A stretch of DNA of 64,000 nt from contig NZ_JBBUTK010000001.1 of NCBI RefSeq assembly GCF_039592695.1, positions 558,001-622,000 of the forward strand, written 5' to 3'. Below the pieces are notes generated by a model. It was not told where the DNA came from and did no database searches. It worked only from the letters and a program-made list of their open reading frames with translations. Shown here one piece after another: positions 44,296 to 52,345 of this stretch. The position numbers and the translations under genes were made by a program. Numbering within the stretch: position 1 is the first letter of the stretch; the number at the start of each line of letters is the position of its first letter. The DNA comes from Flagellimonas_A sp039592695. GTDB taxonomy: Bacteria > Bacteroidota > Bacteroidia > Flavobacteriales > Flavobacteriaceae.

Positions 44296-44345
44296 AAAAA
44301 GAGCGGTCCACACTTCGACAAGCTCAGTGACCAGACCGCCCTTTT
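44296..44345. terminator. Hairpin containing a REP-like sequence in its loop
   Basis: Arms GAGCGGTC and GACCGCCC (one mismatch) bracket about thirty bases that include TTCGACAAGCTCAGTGAC, a variant of the dispersed repeat at 27967 and 55305. Poly-A on one side and CTTTTC on the other suggest a bidirectional terminator between the convergent BNR and DUF6515 genes. Confidence 0.5.
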
Positions 44346-44372
44346 CAACTAACAACCAACCAAACCTAAAGA

Positions 44373-44723
44373 CTATACGTTTACGACAACATAATGTCTT
44401 CCTGATTTTTTATACCAGACACCCTTGTGCTTGTACAGTTTTCTTCCATTGACATGTACAATCTTATTGCCTCTGGGCAGGTTTCGTACTTTGATGCCCA
44501 CTGGTGCGGCACATACCACATACTTTCTACCTCGCGCTTTGTACCATACTCCGTTTGTAAAGTAAAAATTGGTTCTTTTGTGTACGATGACCCTTGGTTT
44601 TGAAAGGGTCGTAACTACCGTACCGTGTTTTGGATACACACGAACGACGGTTCGCTGTGCATTACAGCTTGATATACCTACCATCAGTATCAGGGTCAAA
44701 AGCATAAGTTTAATTCGTTTCAT
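44373..44723 (-). CDS. DUF6515-like lipoprotein
   Basis: A 116-residue small lipoprotein: signal MKRIKLMLLTLILMVGISSC, then two copies of a short beta motif. The paired pieces are FYFTNGVWYKARGRKYVV and KLYKHKGVWYKKSGRHYVV, with a conserved VVRVYPKHGTVV between the signal and the first copy. The duplicated GVWYK...GR.YVV unit is the family hallmark. Function unknown; it is basic and probably sits on the inner leaflet of the outer membrane. Confidence 0.75.
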   Translation of the reverse strand: MKRIKLMLLTLILMVGISSCNAQRTVVRVYPKHGTVVTTLSKPRVIVHKRTNFYFTNGVWYKARGRKYVVCAAPVGIKVRNLPRGNKIVHVNGRKLYKHKGVWYKKSGRHYVVVNV

Positions 44724-44783
44724 AACAATTGATTTATTTGGGTTTCTATTTCTTTGACCTTGACCGCAGAAAAAGGTTTAATG

Positions 44784-44810
44784 AAAAAAGGGGCCGTTTG
44801 GCCCCTTTTC
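44784..44810 (-). terminator. Intrinsic terminator of the second ECF operon
   Basis: Stem AAAAGGGGCC/GGCCCCTTTT with loop GTTT; the minus strand continues into a T run. It lies 28 bases after the last gene of the sigma operon. Confidence 0.85.
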
Positions 44811-44837
44811 AGTGTATTTTGTCGATTTCTGGATATT

Positions 44838-45287
44838 TTATCCTCCTCCCTTTCGTTTTCGGTACTGCTGCAACAGTCTTTTCTTAAAATCTTCTTCGGC
44901 CTTGAAGAGCATGATGATTTTTTTTGCGGATATGACTTCTCTGAGATTTTCGACCAATTCTTGCCCCGCTTGGCTTTTTTCTTGCTGTAAGGATACATAC
45001 TGTGACAACAGCTTAGAAGCCTCTGACTCTGAAATTTCCGATACTTGTGCAGCACGTCCGCGCAGTTCTGTCCGTTCCCGTTTTCGAATGGCTTCCAGTT
45101 TTTCTTCGTGCTCGTTGTATACAGGCCAGAAGGCCTGCGCCTCCTTGCTGGTCAATGACAGTCGTTCGGTGATAAACGCGACCTTCAATGTTTTTACCCG
45201 ATCCCGAACTGGGCCGCTCTGGGCCTTGAGTTGAAAGCCCATAAGCAAAATACAAATGAACAGTATGTTATTCATCCAATTCATCAT
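44838..45287 (-). CDS. Exported Spy/CpxP-like helical protein
   Basis: A 149-residue exported protein with a signal peptide (MNNILFICILLMGFQLKAQ). The mature part is almost entirely helical and charged, with LTSKEAQAFWPVYNEHEEKLEAIRKRERTEL, LLSQYVSLQQEKSQAGQELV and REVISAKKIIMLFKAEEDFKKRLLQQYR, the pattern of Spy/CpxP-like sensor chaperones and of proteins called sensors of ECF-type sigma factors in Flavobacteria. It overlaps the anti-sigma gene by 20 bases (or 8 if ATG 45275 is used). It likely tunes the sigma operon by binding misfolded or envelope ligands. Confidence 0.75.
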   Translation of the reverse strand: MMNWMNNILFICILLMGFQLKAQSGPVRDRVKTLKVAFITERLSLTSKEAQAFWPVYNEHEEKLEAIRKRERTELRGRAAQVSEISESEASKLLSQYVSLQQEKSQAGQELVENLREVISAKKIIMLFKAEEDFKKRLLQQYRKRKGGG

Positions 45288-45795
45288 ACTCCAAATTTAA
45301 TTCTTCAAGGTCTTCTACGGTTTCCTCCAAATACTCCAAAACGGTATCCTCCTCCAATGGTGTTTCTGTAATGTCATTGAACGAAAGGTTTTCCACAGGC
45401 AATACTTCGGCAATCTCATACGAGCTCAGTTCAAAATCTTCACTCTCAAAATAGGCAGTGATTTCTGCGTTGGCCAAATCATCGAATTCCACAACTTGTT
45501 GATTGTTGTTCCACTCAAAGACCAACACAAATATCGCAGCGATAGCGGCAGCGGCATAATAAAATGTTCTGTAGGATTTTAGGGAGACGACTTTTGCGCC
45601 TGAATTATCCCCACCCTTGAAAGTCTCAGCCTTCAACAAATCAAAATAGCCCTCGGGTACAGCGAAACCATCGGTTTTGGGAATGATATGGCTTTCGGTT
45701 TCAATTTCATCATCCAAACGTTGCTTCAATCGCTCGTTGAACGATTCAAAATATCCCTCAGGGGCCTTGAATGTATGTTTTGGTTTCTCCTTCAT
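45268..45795 (-). CDS. Putative anti-sigma membrane protein
   Basis: A 175-residue protein with a cytoplasmic N-terminus of about 80 residues containing two similar EGYF motifs (TFKAPEGYFESFNERLKQRL and GFAVPEGYFDLLKAETF), one span (FYYAAAAIAAIFVLVFEW), and an acidic periplasmic tail ending YDELDE. The duplicated EGYF-type motif is typical of Bacteroidota anti-sigma proteins. It is encoded between the sigma factor and the Spy-like protein, 33 bases after the sigma stop, so anti-sigma function is likely. Confidence 0.8.
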   Translation of the reverse strand: MKEKPKHTFKAPEGYFESFNERLKQRLDDEIETESHIIPKTDGFAVPEGYFDLLKAETFKGGDNSGAKVVSLKSYRTFYYAAAAIAAIFVLVFEWNNNQQVVEFDDLANAEITAYFESEDFELSSYEIAEVLPVENLSFNDITETPLEEDTVLEYLEETVEDLEELNLEYDELDE

Positions 45796-45828
45796 TGCAC
45801 TTTTTTGACTATCATCTTAAAGAAAGGT

Positions 45829-46371
45829 TTAATCTTCCGTAAGATACGCTTCTATTTTTTTCACTGCTAAATGGTAGGAAGCCTTGAGTCCGCCCACCGA
45901 GGTTTCCAGCACTTCGGAAATCTCTTCATATTTCATCTCTTGAAAATACTTCATGTTGAACACCAATTTCTGCTTTTCGGGCAAGGTAGCCAACGCTTTT
46001 TGCAATTTCAATTGTATTTCATCCCCTTCAAAATATACATCCGACTGCAAATTGTCTACCAAAGATTGCTGTAATTCTTCACTCGAGACCCCCATTTTGC
46101 TTGACCGTTGCTTCAAAAAGGTCAGTGATTCGTTGGTGGCGATACGGTACATCCATGAATAAAGCTTGCTCTCAGCTTTGAATCCCTCGATATTTTTATA
46201 CACTTTGATGAAGGTGTTCTGCAACACATCATCGGCATCATCATGGTTCATCACAATCCTACGGATATGCCAGTACAGCCTCTCTTTATAGGTGTTGACC
46301 AATGTTTCGAAGGCTCTTGAACGACTATCCGGATTTTTGAGTTCGGCCACTAAGGTTTCCTCAGCAATCAA
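45829..46371 (-). CDS. ECF-type RNA polymerase sigma factor
   Basis: A 180-residue sigma-70-family factor. Region 2 is at AFETLVNTYKERLYWHIRRIV, DDADDVLQNTFIKVYKNIEGF and YSWMYRIATNESLTFLKQRS; region 4 at LATLPEKQKLVFNMKYFQEMKYEEISEVLETSVGGLKASYHLAVKKIE. It heads the operon with the one-span anti-sigma and the Spy-like exported protein, so it probably responds to envelope stress. Confidence 0.92.
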   Translation of the reverse strand: MIAEETLVAELKNPDSRSRAFETLVNTYKERLYWHIRRIVMNHDDADDVLQNTFIKVYKNIEGFKAESKLYSWMYRIATNESLTFLKQRSSKMGVSSEELQQSLVDNLQSDVYFEGDEIQLKLQKALATLPEKQKLVFNMKYFQEMKYEEISEVLETSVGGLKASYHLAVKKIEAYLTED

Positions 46372-46474
46372 AGGGACTGTTTTGGTGTTGGACTATAAAA
46401 ATAGGGAATGGTTTAGTTTGATGGATATTGGATGCTCGGTATTGGATGCAAGATGCTGATTTAAACCAATAATA

Positions 46475-46493
46475 ATTGTCCCCTTGAGGGGAC
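46475..46493. repeat. GTCCCCTTGAGGGGAC palindrome, copy 2
   Basis: Nineteen bases identical to copy 1 at 42925-42944. It lies in the 152-base gap between the sigma gene and the ABC exporter, beside a near-direct repeat of TATTGGATGC (two copies around 46425-46450). Confidence 0.75.
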
Positions 46494-46523
46494 TTTAGGG
46501 GTGTTTTTGAAGAATATTGAAAA

Positions 46524-48347
46524 CTAGCCCAAATTCTGCATCTCTACCAACTTCTTATAACCCTTTTTGGATTTCATGAGCTCGTCATGGGTGCCCTGCT
46601 CGATGATTTCGCCCTTCTTGAGTACCACGATAGCGTCTGCATTTTGGATGGTCGACAGCCGATGTGCTATGACCAACGAGGTGCGGTTTTGCATCATTTT
46701 TTCCAAGGCATCCTGTACCAATCGTTCGCTTTCGGTATCAAGTGCAGAAGTGGCTTCATCCAATATCATGATGGGCGGATTCTTCAATACCGCGCGGGCA
46801 ATGGAGAGCCGTTGTTTTTGTCCTCCGCTCAGTTTGTTGCCACTGTCACCGATGTTGGTGTTGTACCCATTTGGTAGTTCCATAATGAAATCGTGGGCAT
46901 TGGCGATTTTGGCAGCTTTGATGATTTCATCTTCTGTGGCATTCTCCCTTCCTAAAGAAATATTGTTGCGTACCGTATCATTGAACAAAATGGAATCTTG
47001 GGTGACCAAGCCCATAAGACTTCGCAATGATTTTTTTGAAATGTCTTTGATATTGGTGCCATCAATCAAAATTTCGCCCTCGTTCACATCATAAAAACGG
47101 GTCACCAGATTGGCAATGGTACTTTTACCACTGCCCGATTGCCCTACAAGTGCCACCGTATGGCCCTTTTTTACGGTCAAGTCAAAATCTTTGAGCACAT
47201 AGTCATCCTCATATTTGAAAGAGACACTCTTGAGTGTCAATTCTTTTTCAAAGTTGGAAATAGTCTTTGCGTCTGGAGCATCTTGAATCGGGTTTTCACT
47301 TTCTAAAATTTCCAAAACCCGTTCGGCTGCCGCATTTCCTTTACGTACACCGTAGGAAGCTTTGCTGATGGCTTTTGCCGGAGTTAAAATATTGTAAGCC
47401 AGACCCATATAAGTGATGAAAGCAGCGGCATCCAACGTTTTGTCAATCAATACCATACGCCCCCCGAACCAAAGTAACACTCCAATGACCAGAATGCCCA
47501 GGAACTCCCCCGTAGGTGAAGCCAAATTCTGGCGGTTCAACAAGCTGTTCGAAAACCTAAAAAACCGTTCCGTGGATGCTTTAAAGGTTTTATAGAATCG
47601 CGACTCAGAATTGAACGCTTTGATGACCCTAAGACCTCCCAATGTTTCTTCGACGATGGATAAAAATTCGCCCTGTTCTTTTTGTACCTTATCCGATTTC
47701 TTTTTTAGGGATTTGCCAATACGGGAAATGATGATTCCCGCAATGGGGATAAAAATGAACACGAACAGCGTCAATTTCACACTGATCAAGAACATGACGA
47801 TAATGGTGAAGAGAATGGTCAGGGGTTCGCGCACGATCAATTCCAATATCGAAAGAAAAGAATGCTGTATTTCCAGAACATCCGATGTGATGCGGGCGAT
47901 GACATCGCCTTTTCGCTTTTCCGTAAAGTAGGATACAGGAAGATCAACGATCTTGCGATACATCTTATTGCGAATGTCTTTTAGTACCCCATTGCGCAAG
48001 AAGGTAATGAAGTACATCGCCAAGTAATTGAAGAGGTTTTTCATGAAGAACAAGACCAGCACCAAAACCACGGCAATCACGAGACCGTTCATGGGATTGT
48101 CGCCCGAATACTGGGTGATTTGGTAGTTCATGTAATCCGTGAAATAGTCTTTGAGACCACCAATGCCTTGATAGACGGGAGGCTCTGCCAACTTTTCCGT
48201 TTTGCCGAACAACACGTTCAGCATCGGCATCAAAGCCGCAAAAGAAAGTGCGCTGAAAAGCGCATAAAGAATGTTGAAAAATATATTCAGAAATCCGTAT
48301 TTGCGGTAAGGCCCCGCAAACCGTAGGATTTTTTTAAAGTATTCCAT
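46524..48347 (-). CDS. ABC-type exporter, fused membrane and ATPase domains (MsbA-like)
   Basis: A 607-residue half-transporter. Residues about 15-320 are a six-span ABC exporter domain, and about 345-590 the ATPase: Walker A VGQSGSGKSTIANL, Q-loop VTQDSILFN, signature LSGGQKQRLSIARAVL, Walker B IMILDEATSALD and H-loop AHRLST. MsbA-type exporters flip lipid A-core; here the lipid or peptide substrate is not shown. The start codon at 48347 is 2 bases from the second 18-bp palindrome (48349-48366). Confidence 0.92.
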   Translation of the reverse strand: MEYFKKILRFAGPYRKYGFLNIFFNILYALFSALSFAALMPMLNVLFGKTEKLAEPPVYQGIGGLKDYFTDYMNYQITQYSGDNPMNGLVIAVVLVLVLFFMKNLFNYLAMYFITFLRNGVLKDIRNKMYRKIVDLPVSYFTEKRKGDVIARITSDVLEIQHSFLSILELIVREPLTILFTIIVMFLISVKLTLFVFIFIPIAGIIISRIGKSLKKKSDKVQKEQGEFLSIVEETLGGLRVIKAFNSESRFYKTFKASTERFFRFSNSLLNRQNLASPTGEFLGILVIGVLLWFGGRMVLIDKTLDAAAFITYMGLAYNILTPAKAISKASYGVRKGNAAAERVLEILESENPIQDAPDAKTISNFEKELTLKSVSFKYEDDYVLKDFDLTVKKGHTVALVGQSGSGKSTIANLVTRFYDVNEGEILIDGTNIKDISKKSLRSLMGLVTQDSILFNDTVRNNISLGRENATEDEIIKAAKIANAHDFIMELPNGYNTNIGDSGNKLSGGQKQRLSIARAVLKNPPIMILDEATSALDTESERLVQDALEKMMQNRTSLVIAHRLSTIQNADAIVVLKKGEIIEQGTHDELMKSKKGYKKLVEMQNLG

Positions 48348-48348
48348 T

Positions 48349-48366
48349 ACTCGATAATCGAGATTT
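48349..48366. repeat. 18-bp palindromic repeat, copy 2
   Basis: Identical to 10586-10603 over 18 bases (core CTCGATAATCGAG). On the minus strand it ends two bases before the ABC exporter ATG, where a ribosome-binding site would be expected. Confidence 0.75.
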
Positions 48367-48441
48367 ATAATTCTTAAACGCTTGTTTCGAAAACTAAGGT
48401 TTGTTTCCCTTATATCACCTTGAGGGTTTGGCTAAGGTAGT

Positions 48442-50151
48442 TTATCCCAAGTTCAATTCGGCGATGATGCCCTTGATTTTGGCATCCAACTGCGAATTTA
48501 CGGATTTAAAATCCTTGGGGTCGTTCAATTTCATGTTCGTGGTCATGTAAAACTTCACTTTAGGCTCGGTACCACTGGGCCTGGCAGCGATTCGCGTACC
48601 ATCTTCGGTTTCATAGACGAGCACATTTGATTTGGGCAGATCAATATGTTTTTCTTCGCCTGTGACCACATTTTTAGCGATGGAAGTATTATAATCCTCA
48701 ATCCAGATGACTTTTGAACCTTGAACCGATTCCACAGGATTTTCCTTGAATTCTTTCAGCATTTGCTTGATTTCTTCGGCACCGCTGATGCCCTTTTTGG
48801 TCAACGATATCAAATGTTCTTTGTAGAATCCGAATTTCACGTAACAATCAATGAGTTCTTTGTAGAACGAGCTGCCACCGGCCTTGGCCTGACTGGCAAC
48901 CTCACAGGCCAATAGGGTAGCGGTGACCGCATCTTTATCGCGCACAAAGTCACCCACCATATAGCCAAAGCTCTCTTCACCACCGCCCACGAATTGTTCG
49001 TTGGGAAAATCCTTGATCATTTTGCCAATCCACTTGAAACCAGTCAGGGCGGTTTTAAAGCCTACCCTATAACTTTTTGCCAATTGCTCGACCATCGGGG
49101 TCGAAACAATGGTAGTGGCGATAAATTCATTGCCCTTAAAACCTTTTTTCTGGTATTGGTCCAGTAAAAACTTGGTCATCAGTACCATGGTCTGGTTGCC
49201 GTTGAGCAGTTCTATTTTTCCCTCTAGATTACGGACGGCAATGCCCAAGCGGTCACTGTCGGGATCCGTGCCCACCACCATATCAGCACCGATTTCCTCT
49301 GCTTTTGCAATGGCCATGGCCAATGCTTCTGGCTCTTCGGGATTGGGCGATTTTACCGTTGGAAAATTTCCATCAGGTTCTGCCTGCTCTTCAATGACGG
49401 TAACGTTTTTGTAGCCCGCCCGTTTCAATACTTCTGGAATGGCTGTAATGGAGGTACCATGGATGGAGGTGAACACAATCTTGAAATCATCTTTTCCATC
49501 CGCATTAAAACTTCCGTTTTTGACGGAAGCCTCAAAAAAGGCTTCATCCACTTCGGTATCGATGGCTTCAATGAGTTCGGGTTTTGCCTTGAAATTGACA
49601 TCCTCATAATTCAACGCATCGATTTCGGCGATGATTTCCCCATCCTGTGGCGGTACAATCTGTCCGCCATCACCCCAGTACACTTTATAGCCGTTGTACT
49701 CAGGTGGGTTGTGCGATGCGGTCAAAACGATGCCCGCATGACAGCCCAAATGACGTACTGCGAAGGATAGTTCAGGGGTCGTGCGCAGCGCTGAAAATCG
49801 ATAGACCTTGAGGTTGTTGGCAGAAAGCACCTCGGCAACGGTCTGTGAAAGGGTGTCGCTGTTGTGTCGGCAATCGTAGGCAATTACCACTTTTGGTGTT
49901 TCGTTTTGATACGTTTTGTTCAGATAGTTTGCCAAACCTTGGGTACTCTTGCCCAAGGTATATTTGTTGATGCGGTTGGTGCCCACGCCCATGATACCGC
50001 GCATGCCCCCGGTACCGAACTCCATATTCTTGTAGAAGCGCTCTTTCAGCTCTTCTTGGTCATTGTCAATAAGATGTTGGACCTCTTTCTTTACTTCGGG
50101 CTCAAAAAAATCGTTGAGCCAGGTTTTGGCGGTATCTAAAACGGAATCCAT
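48442..50151 (-). CDS. Phosphohexomutase (phosphoglucomutase/phosphomannomutase)
   Basis: A 569-residue alpha-D-phosphohexomutase. The active-site Ser motif is TASHNPPEYNGYKVYW, the metal loop is GTDPDSDRLGIAV, the sugar loop GGGEESFGYMVGDF, and the C-terminal phosphate-binding loop has RIAARPSGTEPKVKFY. It interconverts 1- and 6-phosphosugars. ATG 50151 is the likely start (MDSVLDTAKTWL); 50160 adds three residues. It lies 94 bases upstream of the ABC exporter. Confidence 0.93.
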   Translation of the reverse strand: MDSVLDTAKTWLNDFFEPEVKKEVQHLIDNDQEELKERFYKNMEFGTGGMRGIMGVGTNRINKYTLGKSTQGLANYLNKTYQNETPKVVIAYDCRHNSDTLSQTVAEVLSANNLKVYRFSALRTTPELSFAVRHLGCHAGIVLTASHNPPEYNGYKVYWGDGGQIVPPQDGEIIAEIDALNYEDVNFKAKPELIEAIDTEVDEAFFEASVKNGSFNADGKDDFKIVFTSIHGTSITAIPEVLKRAGYKNVTVIEEQAEPDGNFPTVKSPNPEEPEALAMAIAKAEEIGADMVVGTDPDSDRLGIAVRNLEGKIELLNGNQTMVLMTKFLLDQYQKKGFKGNEFIATTIVSTPMVEQLAKSYRVGFKTALTGFKWIGKMIKDFPNEQFVGGGEESFGYMVGDFVRDKDAVTATLLACEVASQAKAGGSSFYKELIDCYVKFGFYKEHLISLTKKGISGAEEIKQMLKEFKENPVESVQGSKVIWIEDYNTSIAKNVVTGEEKHIDLPKSNVLVYETEDGTRIAARPSGTEPKVKFYMTTNMKLNDPKDFKSVNSQLDAKIKGIIAELNLG

Positions 50152-50209
50152 AGTGTTCAATTCAAATAGAGTTTATTTACTAAAATAAGAAGATTCGATG
50201 GCTTTTGCC

Positions 50210-51160
50210 TTATGGAATGTTCACCTTTTCTTTTATGGAATAATTGGCCCCGCTTCTGCGTGAGCGCACTAGGATTTCACCCAAGAATCCCGCTAAAAAG
50301 AACTGGGTGCCAATAATCATTGCAGTGAGCGCCAAATAGAACTGCGGTCTAGCCGTGATCAACCGCCCCGTGGGATTCACAAAAAGTTTGTCGATGCCCA
50401 GATAGATGGAGAATCCCAAACCAACGATGAACATCAACACCCCAAGGGCTCCAAAAAGATGCATGGGCGACTTGCCGAATTTAGAGACGAACCAAATGGT
50501 CACCAAATCCAAAAAGCCATTGATAAAGCGCTCTGCCCCGAATTTGGTCTTACCGTATTTTCTTGCTTGATGTTGTACCACTTTTTCCCCGATTTTTGAA
50601 AATCCCGCATTCTTTGCAAGAACGGGAATATAGCGGTGCATATCGCCCGCCACCTCGATATTTTTGACCACATCGCTTCTAAAGGCCTTCAGGCCACAGT
50701 TGAAATCGTGCAATTTTACCCCAGAAGTGCGTCGGGCTGCCCAATTGAACAGTTTTGAGGGCACATTTTTGGTCATGACCGAATCATAGCGTTTTTTCTT
50801 CCATCCAGAAATCAAATCAAATCTTTCTTTCGTAATCAAATGGTAGAGCTCGGGTATTTCTTCGGGATTGTCTTGTAAATCGGCATCCATGGTGATGACC
50901 ACATCGCCTCCGGCTTCTTTGAACCCTGCATGTAAGGCCTGTGATTTACCATAGTTCTTAAAAAACCGGATGCCCTTGATATTGGCATTCGCATCGGATA
51001 GGGATTCAATGGTTTCCCAAGAACCATCGGTACTGCCATCATCGATAAAGATGATTTCATAAGAAAAATGATTGGATTGCATCACTTGTGCAATCCAATC
51101 ATGAAGTTCGTTGAGCGATTCTTGTTCGTTCAGTAAGGGAATTACAATGGATAACTGCAT
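50210..51160 (-). CDS. Glycosyltransferase family 2 (DPM1/GtrB-like), two-span C-terminus
   Basis: A 316-residue membrane-bound glycosyltransferase. The GT-A domain has LSIVIPLLNEQESLNELHDWI, EIIFIDDGSTDGSWETI, VVITMDADLQDNPEEI and the HDFNCGLKAFR motif; two C-terminal spans (FGALGVLMFIVGLGFSIYLGI and QFYLALTAMIIGTQFFLAGFLG) anchor it. It probably transfers a sugar from a nucleotide donor to a polyprenyl phosphate in cell-envelope glycan synthesis. Confidence 0.9.
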   Translation of the reverse strand: MQLSIVIPLLNEQESLNELHDWIAQVMQSNHFSYEIIFIDDGSTDGSWETIESLSDANANIKGIRFFKNYGKSQALHAGFKEAGGDVVITMDADLQDNPEEIPELYHLITKERFDLISGWKKKRYDSVMTKNVPSKLFNWAARRTSGVKLHDFNCGLKAFRSDVVKNIEVAGDMHRYIPVLAKNAGFSKIGEKVVQHQARKYGKTKFGAERFINGFLDLVTIWFVSKFGKSPMHLFGALGVLMFIVGLGFSIYLGIDKLFVNPTGRLITARPQFYLALTAMIIGTQFFLAGFLGEILVRSRRSGANYSIKEKVNIP

Positions 51161-51202
51161 GCGTTTCGACCGTAACGTGCCCCCAAAAGTAGTGTTTTGT
51201 TT

Positions 51203-51742
51203 TTAATAGGCGGGTTTGGCTTTTTTGAAAATCAAGCCAGCAATAAGGCCGATTACCAAACCGAGAATAATGTTAAAAATCAAGATAAATGGATAGGTTA
51301 TCCAGAAATAATTGATTGTGCCGTCGTATTGCTGCTGTATTTGTTCAGTAGATGCAACACCAGCTTCTTCAGCGGCTGCCTTTTGCAATTCAGCAACTTT
51401 TACGGGAAATTCAGTATCGAGAACATTGACAAGAACCAACATGTAGATGATATAGATTATTGCTGAAATCAAAGCAATTCCAGTACCGATTTTTAATGCT
51501 TCGCCCAGCTTGAGATAACCTCCGTTGGCCTTTCTAAAATTAAAAACTCCCCAAAAGATAACCCCTATCATCAAAACAATGCTGATGATTTGGTTTACCG
51601 AACTTCTAGAGGTATGCGCATCTTGTAGAAACAACATGATGCCGAACACGACAAATAGCGCTCCTAATATAAGCCCGTAATTCAATGCAAATTTTCCAGT
51701 TTTAGGCGGATTTTCTCCCACGTTAGAAGTGTTTTCTTCCAT
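51203..51742 (-). CDS. DUF4199 membrane protein
   Basis: A 179-residue protein with four spans: YGLILGALFVVFGIMLFL, NQIISIVLMIGVIFWGVF, IGTGIALISAIIYIIYMLVL and FWITYPFILIFNIILGLVIG. The loop after span two (RKANGGYLKLGEALKIG) is the conserved DUF4199 segment. Function unknown. It is followed by the glycosyltransferase and is divergent from L31. Confidence 0.8.
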   Translation of the reverse strand: MEENTSNVGENPPKTGKFALNYGLILGALFVVFGIMLFLQDAHTSRSSVNQIISIVLMIGVIFWGVFNFRKANGGYLKLGEALKIGTGIALISAIIYIIYMLVLVNVLDTEFPVKVAELQKAAAEEAGVASTEQIQQQYDGTINYFWITYPFILIFNIILGLVIGLIAGLIFKKAKPAY

Positions 51743-51835
51743 TTTGTAAATGATTTAGTTGTTTGTTGATTAGTTAAATAGTTGTGAAAAATGTTACATC
51801 TAAATGTACGATTTTTTGATTTTTGAATTTTAGGG

Positions 51836-51865
51836 TTGTCAAAAGCCAAAAAATGGCTACATTTG
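51836..51865 (+). promoter_or_regulatory. Bacteroidota-type promoter of L31
   Basis: TTG at 51836-51838 and TACATTTG at 51858-51865 are separated by 19 bases, an exact match to the TTG-N19-TAnnTTTG pattern. The L31 ATG is 34 bases downstream. Confidence 0.85.
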
Positions 51866-51899
51866 CACTCCGAAATTTTCGAGATACAATTACATAGCG

Positions 51900-52178
51900 A
51901 TGAGAAAAGACATACATCCTGAAAACTATAGATTGGTAGCGTTCAAAGACATGTCAAATGACGATGTTTTTATCACCAAGTCAACCGCTGAGTCTAAAGA
52001 GACCATCACCGTTGATGGCGAAGAATATCCTTTGATAAAGTTGGAAATTTCAAGAACGTCACATCCTTTCTATACAGGTAAGACCAAATTGATTGATACC
52101 GCAGGGCGAATTGACAAGTTCAAGAACAAATACAAGAAATTCGAAAAGCCCGCCAAGAAGGAAGAAGAGGCAGAATAA
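51900..52178 (+). CDS. rpmE2: 50S ribosomal protein L31, type B
   Basis: A 92-residue bL31 of the zinc-independent (C-minus) type: MRKDIHPENYRLVAFKDMSNDDVFITKSTAES, then SRTSHPFYTGKTKLIDTAGRIDKFKNKYKKF. The CxxC zinc motif of type A is absent. The C-terminal tail is basic/acidic (KPAKKEEEAE). It has its own promoter and an intrinsic terminator. Confidence 0.95.
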   Translation: MRKDIHPENYRLVAFKDMSNDDVFITKSTAESKETITVDGEEYPLIKLEISRTSHPFYTGKTKLIDTAGRIDKFKNKYKKFEKPAKKEEEAE

Positions 52179-52201
52179 CGAATTTTTTCACAATGATACA
52201 G

Positions 52202-52236
52202 ACGCCTTCGAGATTTCTCGAGGGCGTTTTTTTTTG
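52202..52236 (+). terminator. Intrinsic terminator of L31
   Basis: An 11-bp stem (ACGCCTTCGAG with CTCGAGGGCGT, one wobble) and ATTT loop, followed by a run of nine T. It lies directly after the L31 stop. Confidence 0.85.
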
Positions 52237-52285
52237 GCCTCCCCCATTGCGATAGCTATCGGGACTTCCGAAGGAGGGGAGTTGT
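52236..52285. repeat. CCTCCCCC...GGAGGGG element with inner palindrome
   Basis: CCTCCCCCATT and GAAGGAGGGGAG bracket the smaller palindrome CGATAGCTATCG. It belongs to the same loose family of short GC-rich elements as those at 34240, 42925, 44270 and 46475. It occupies the gap between L31 and the GlmU-like gene. Confidence 0.6.
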
Positions 52286-52345
52286 TTCCGCTTTCGTTTA
52301 ACAGGGGATTTAAGTTTTCCTATTTTTGTTTGGTAAATAGAAATC

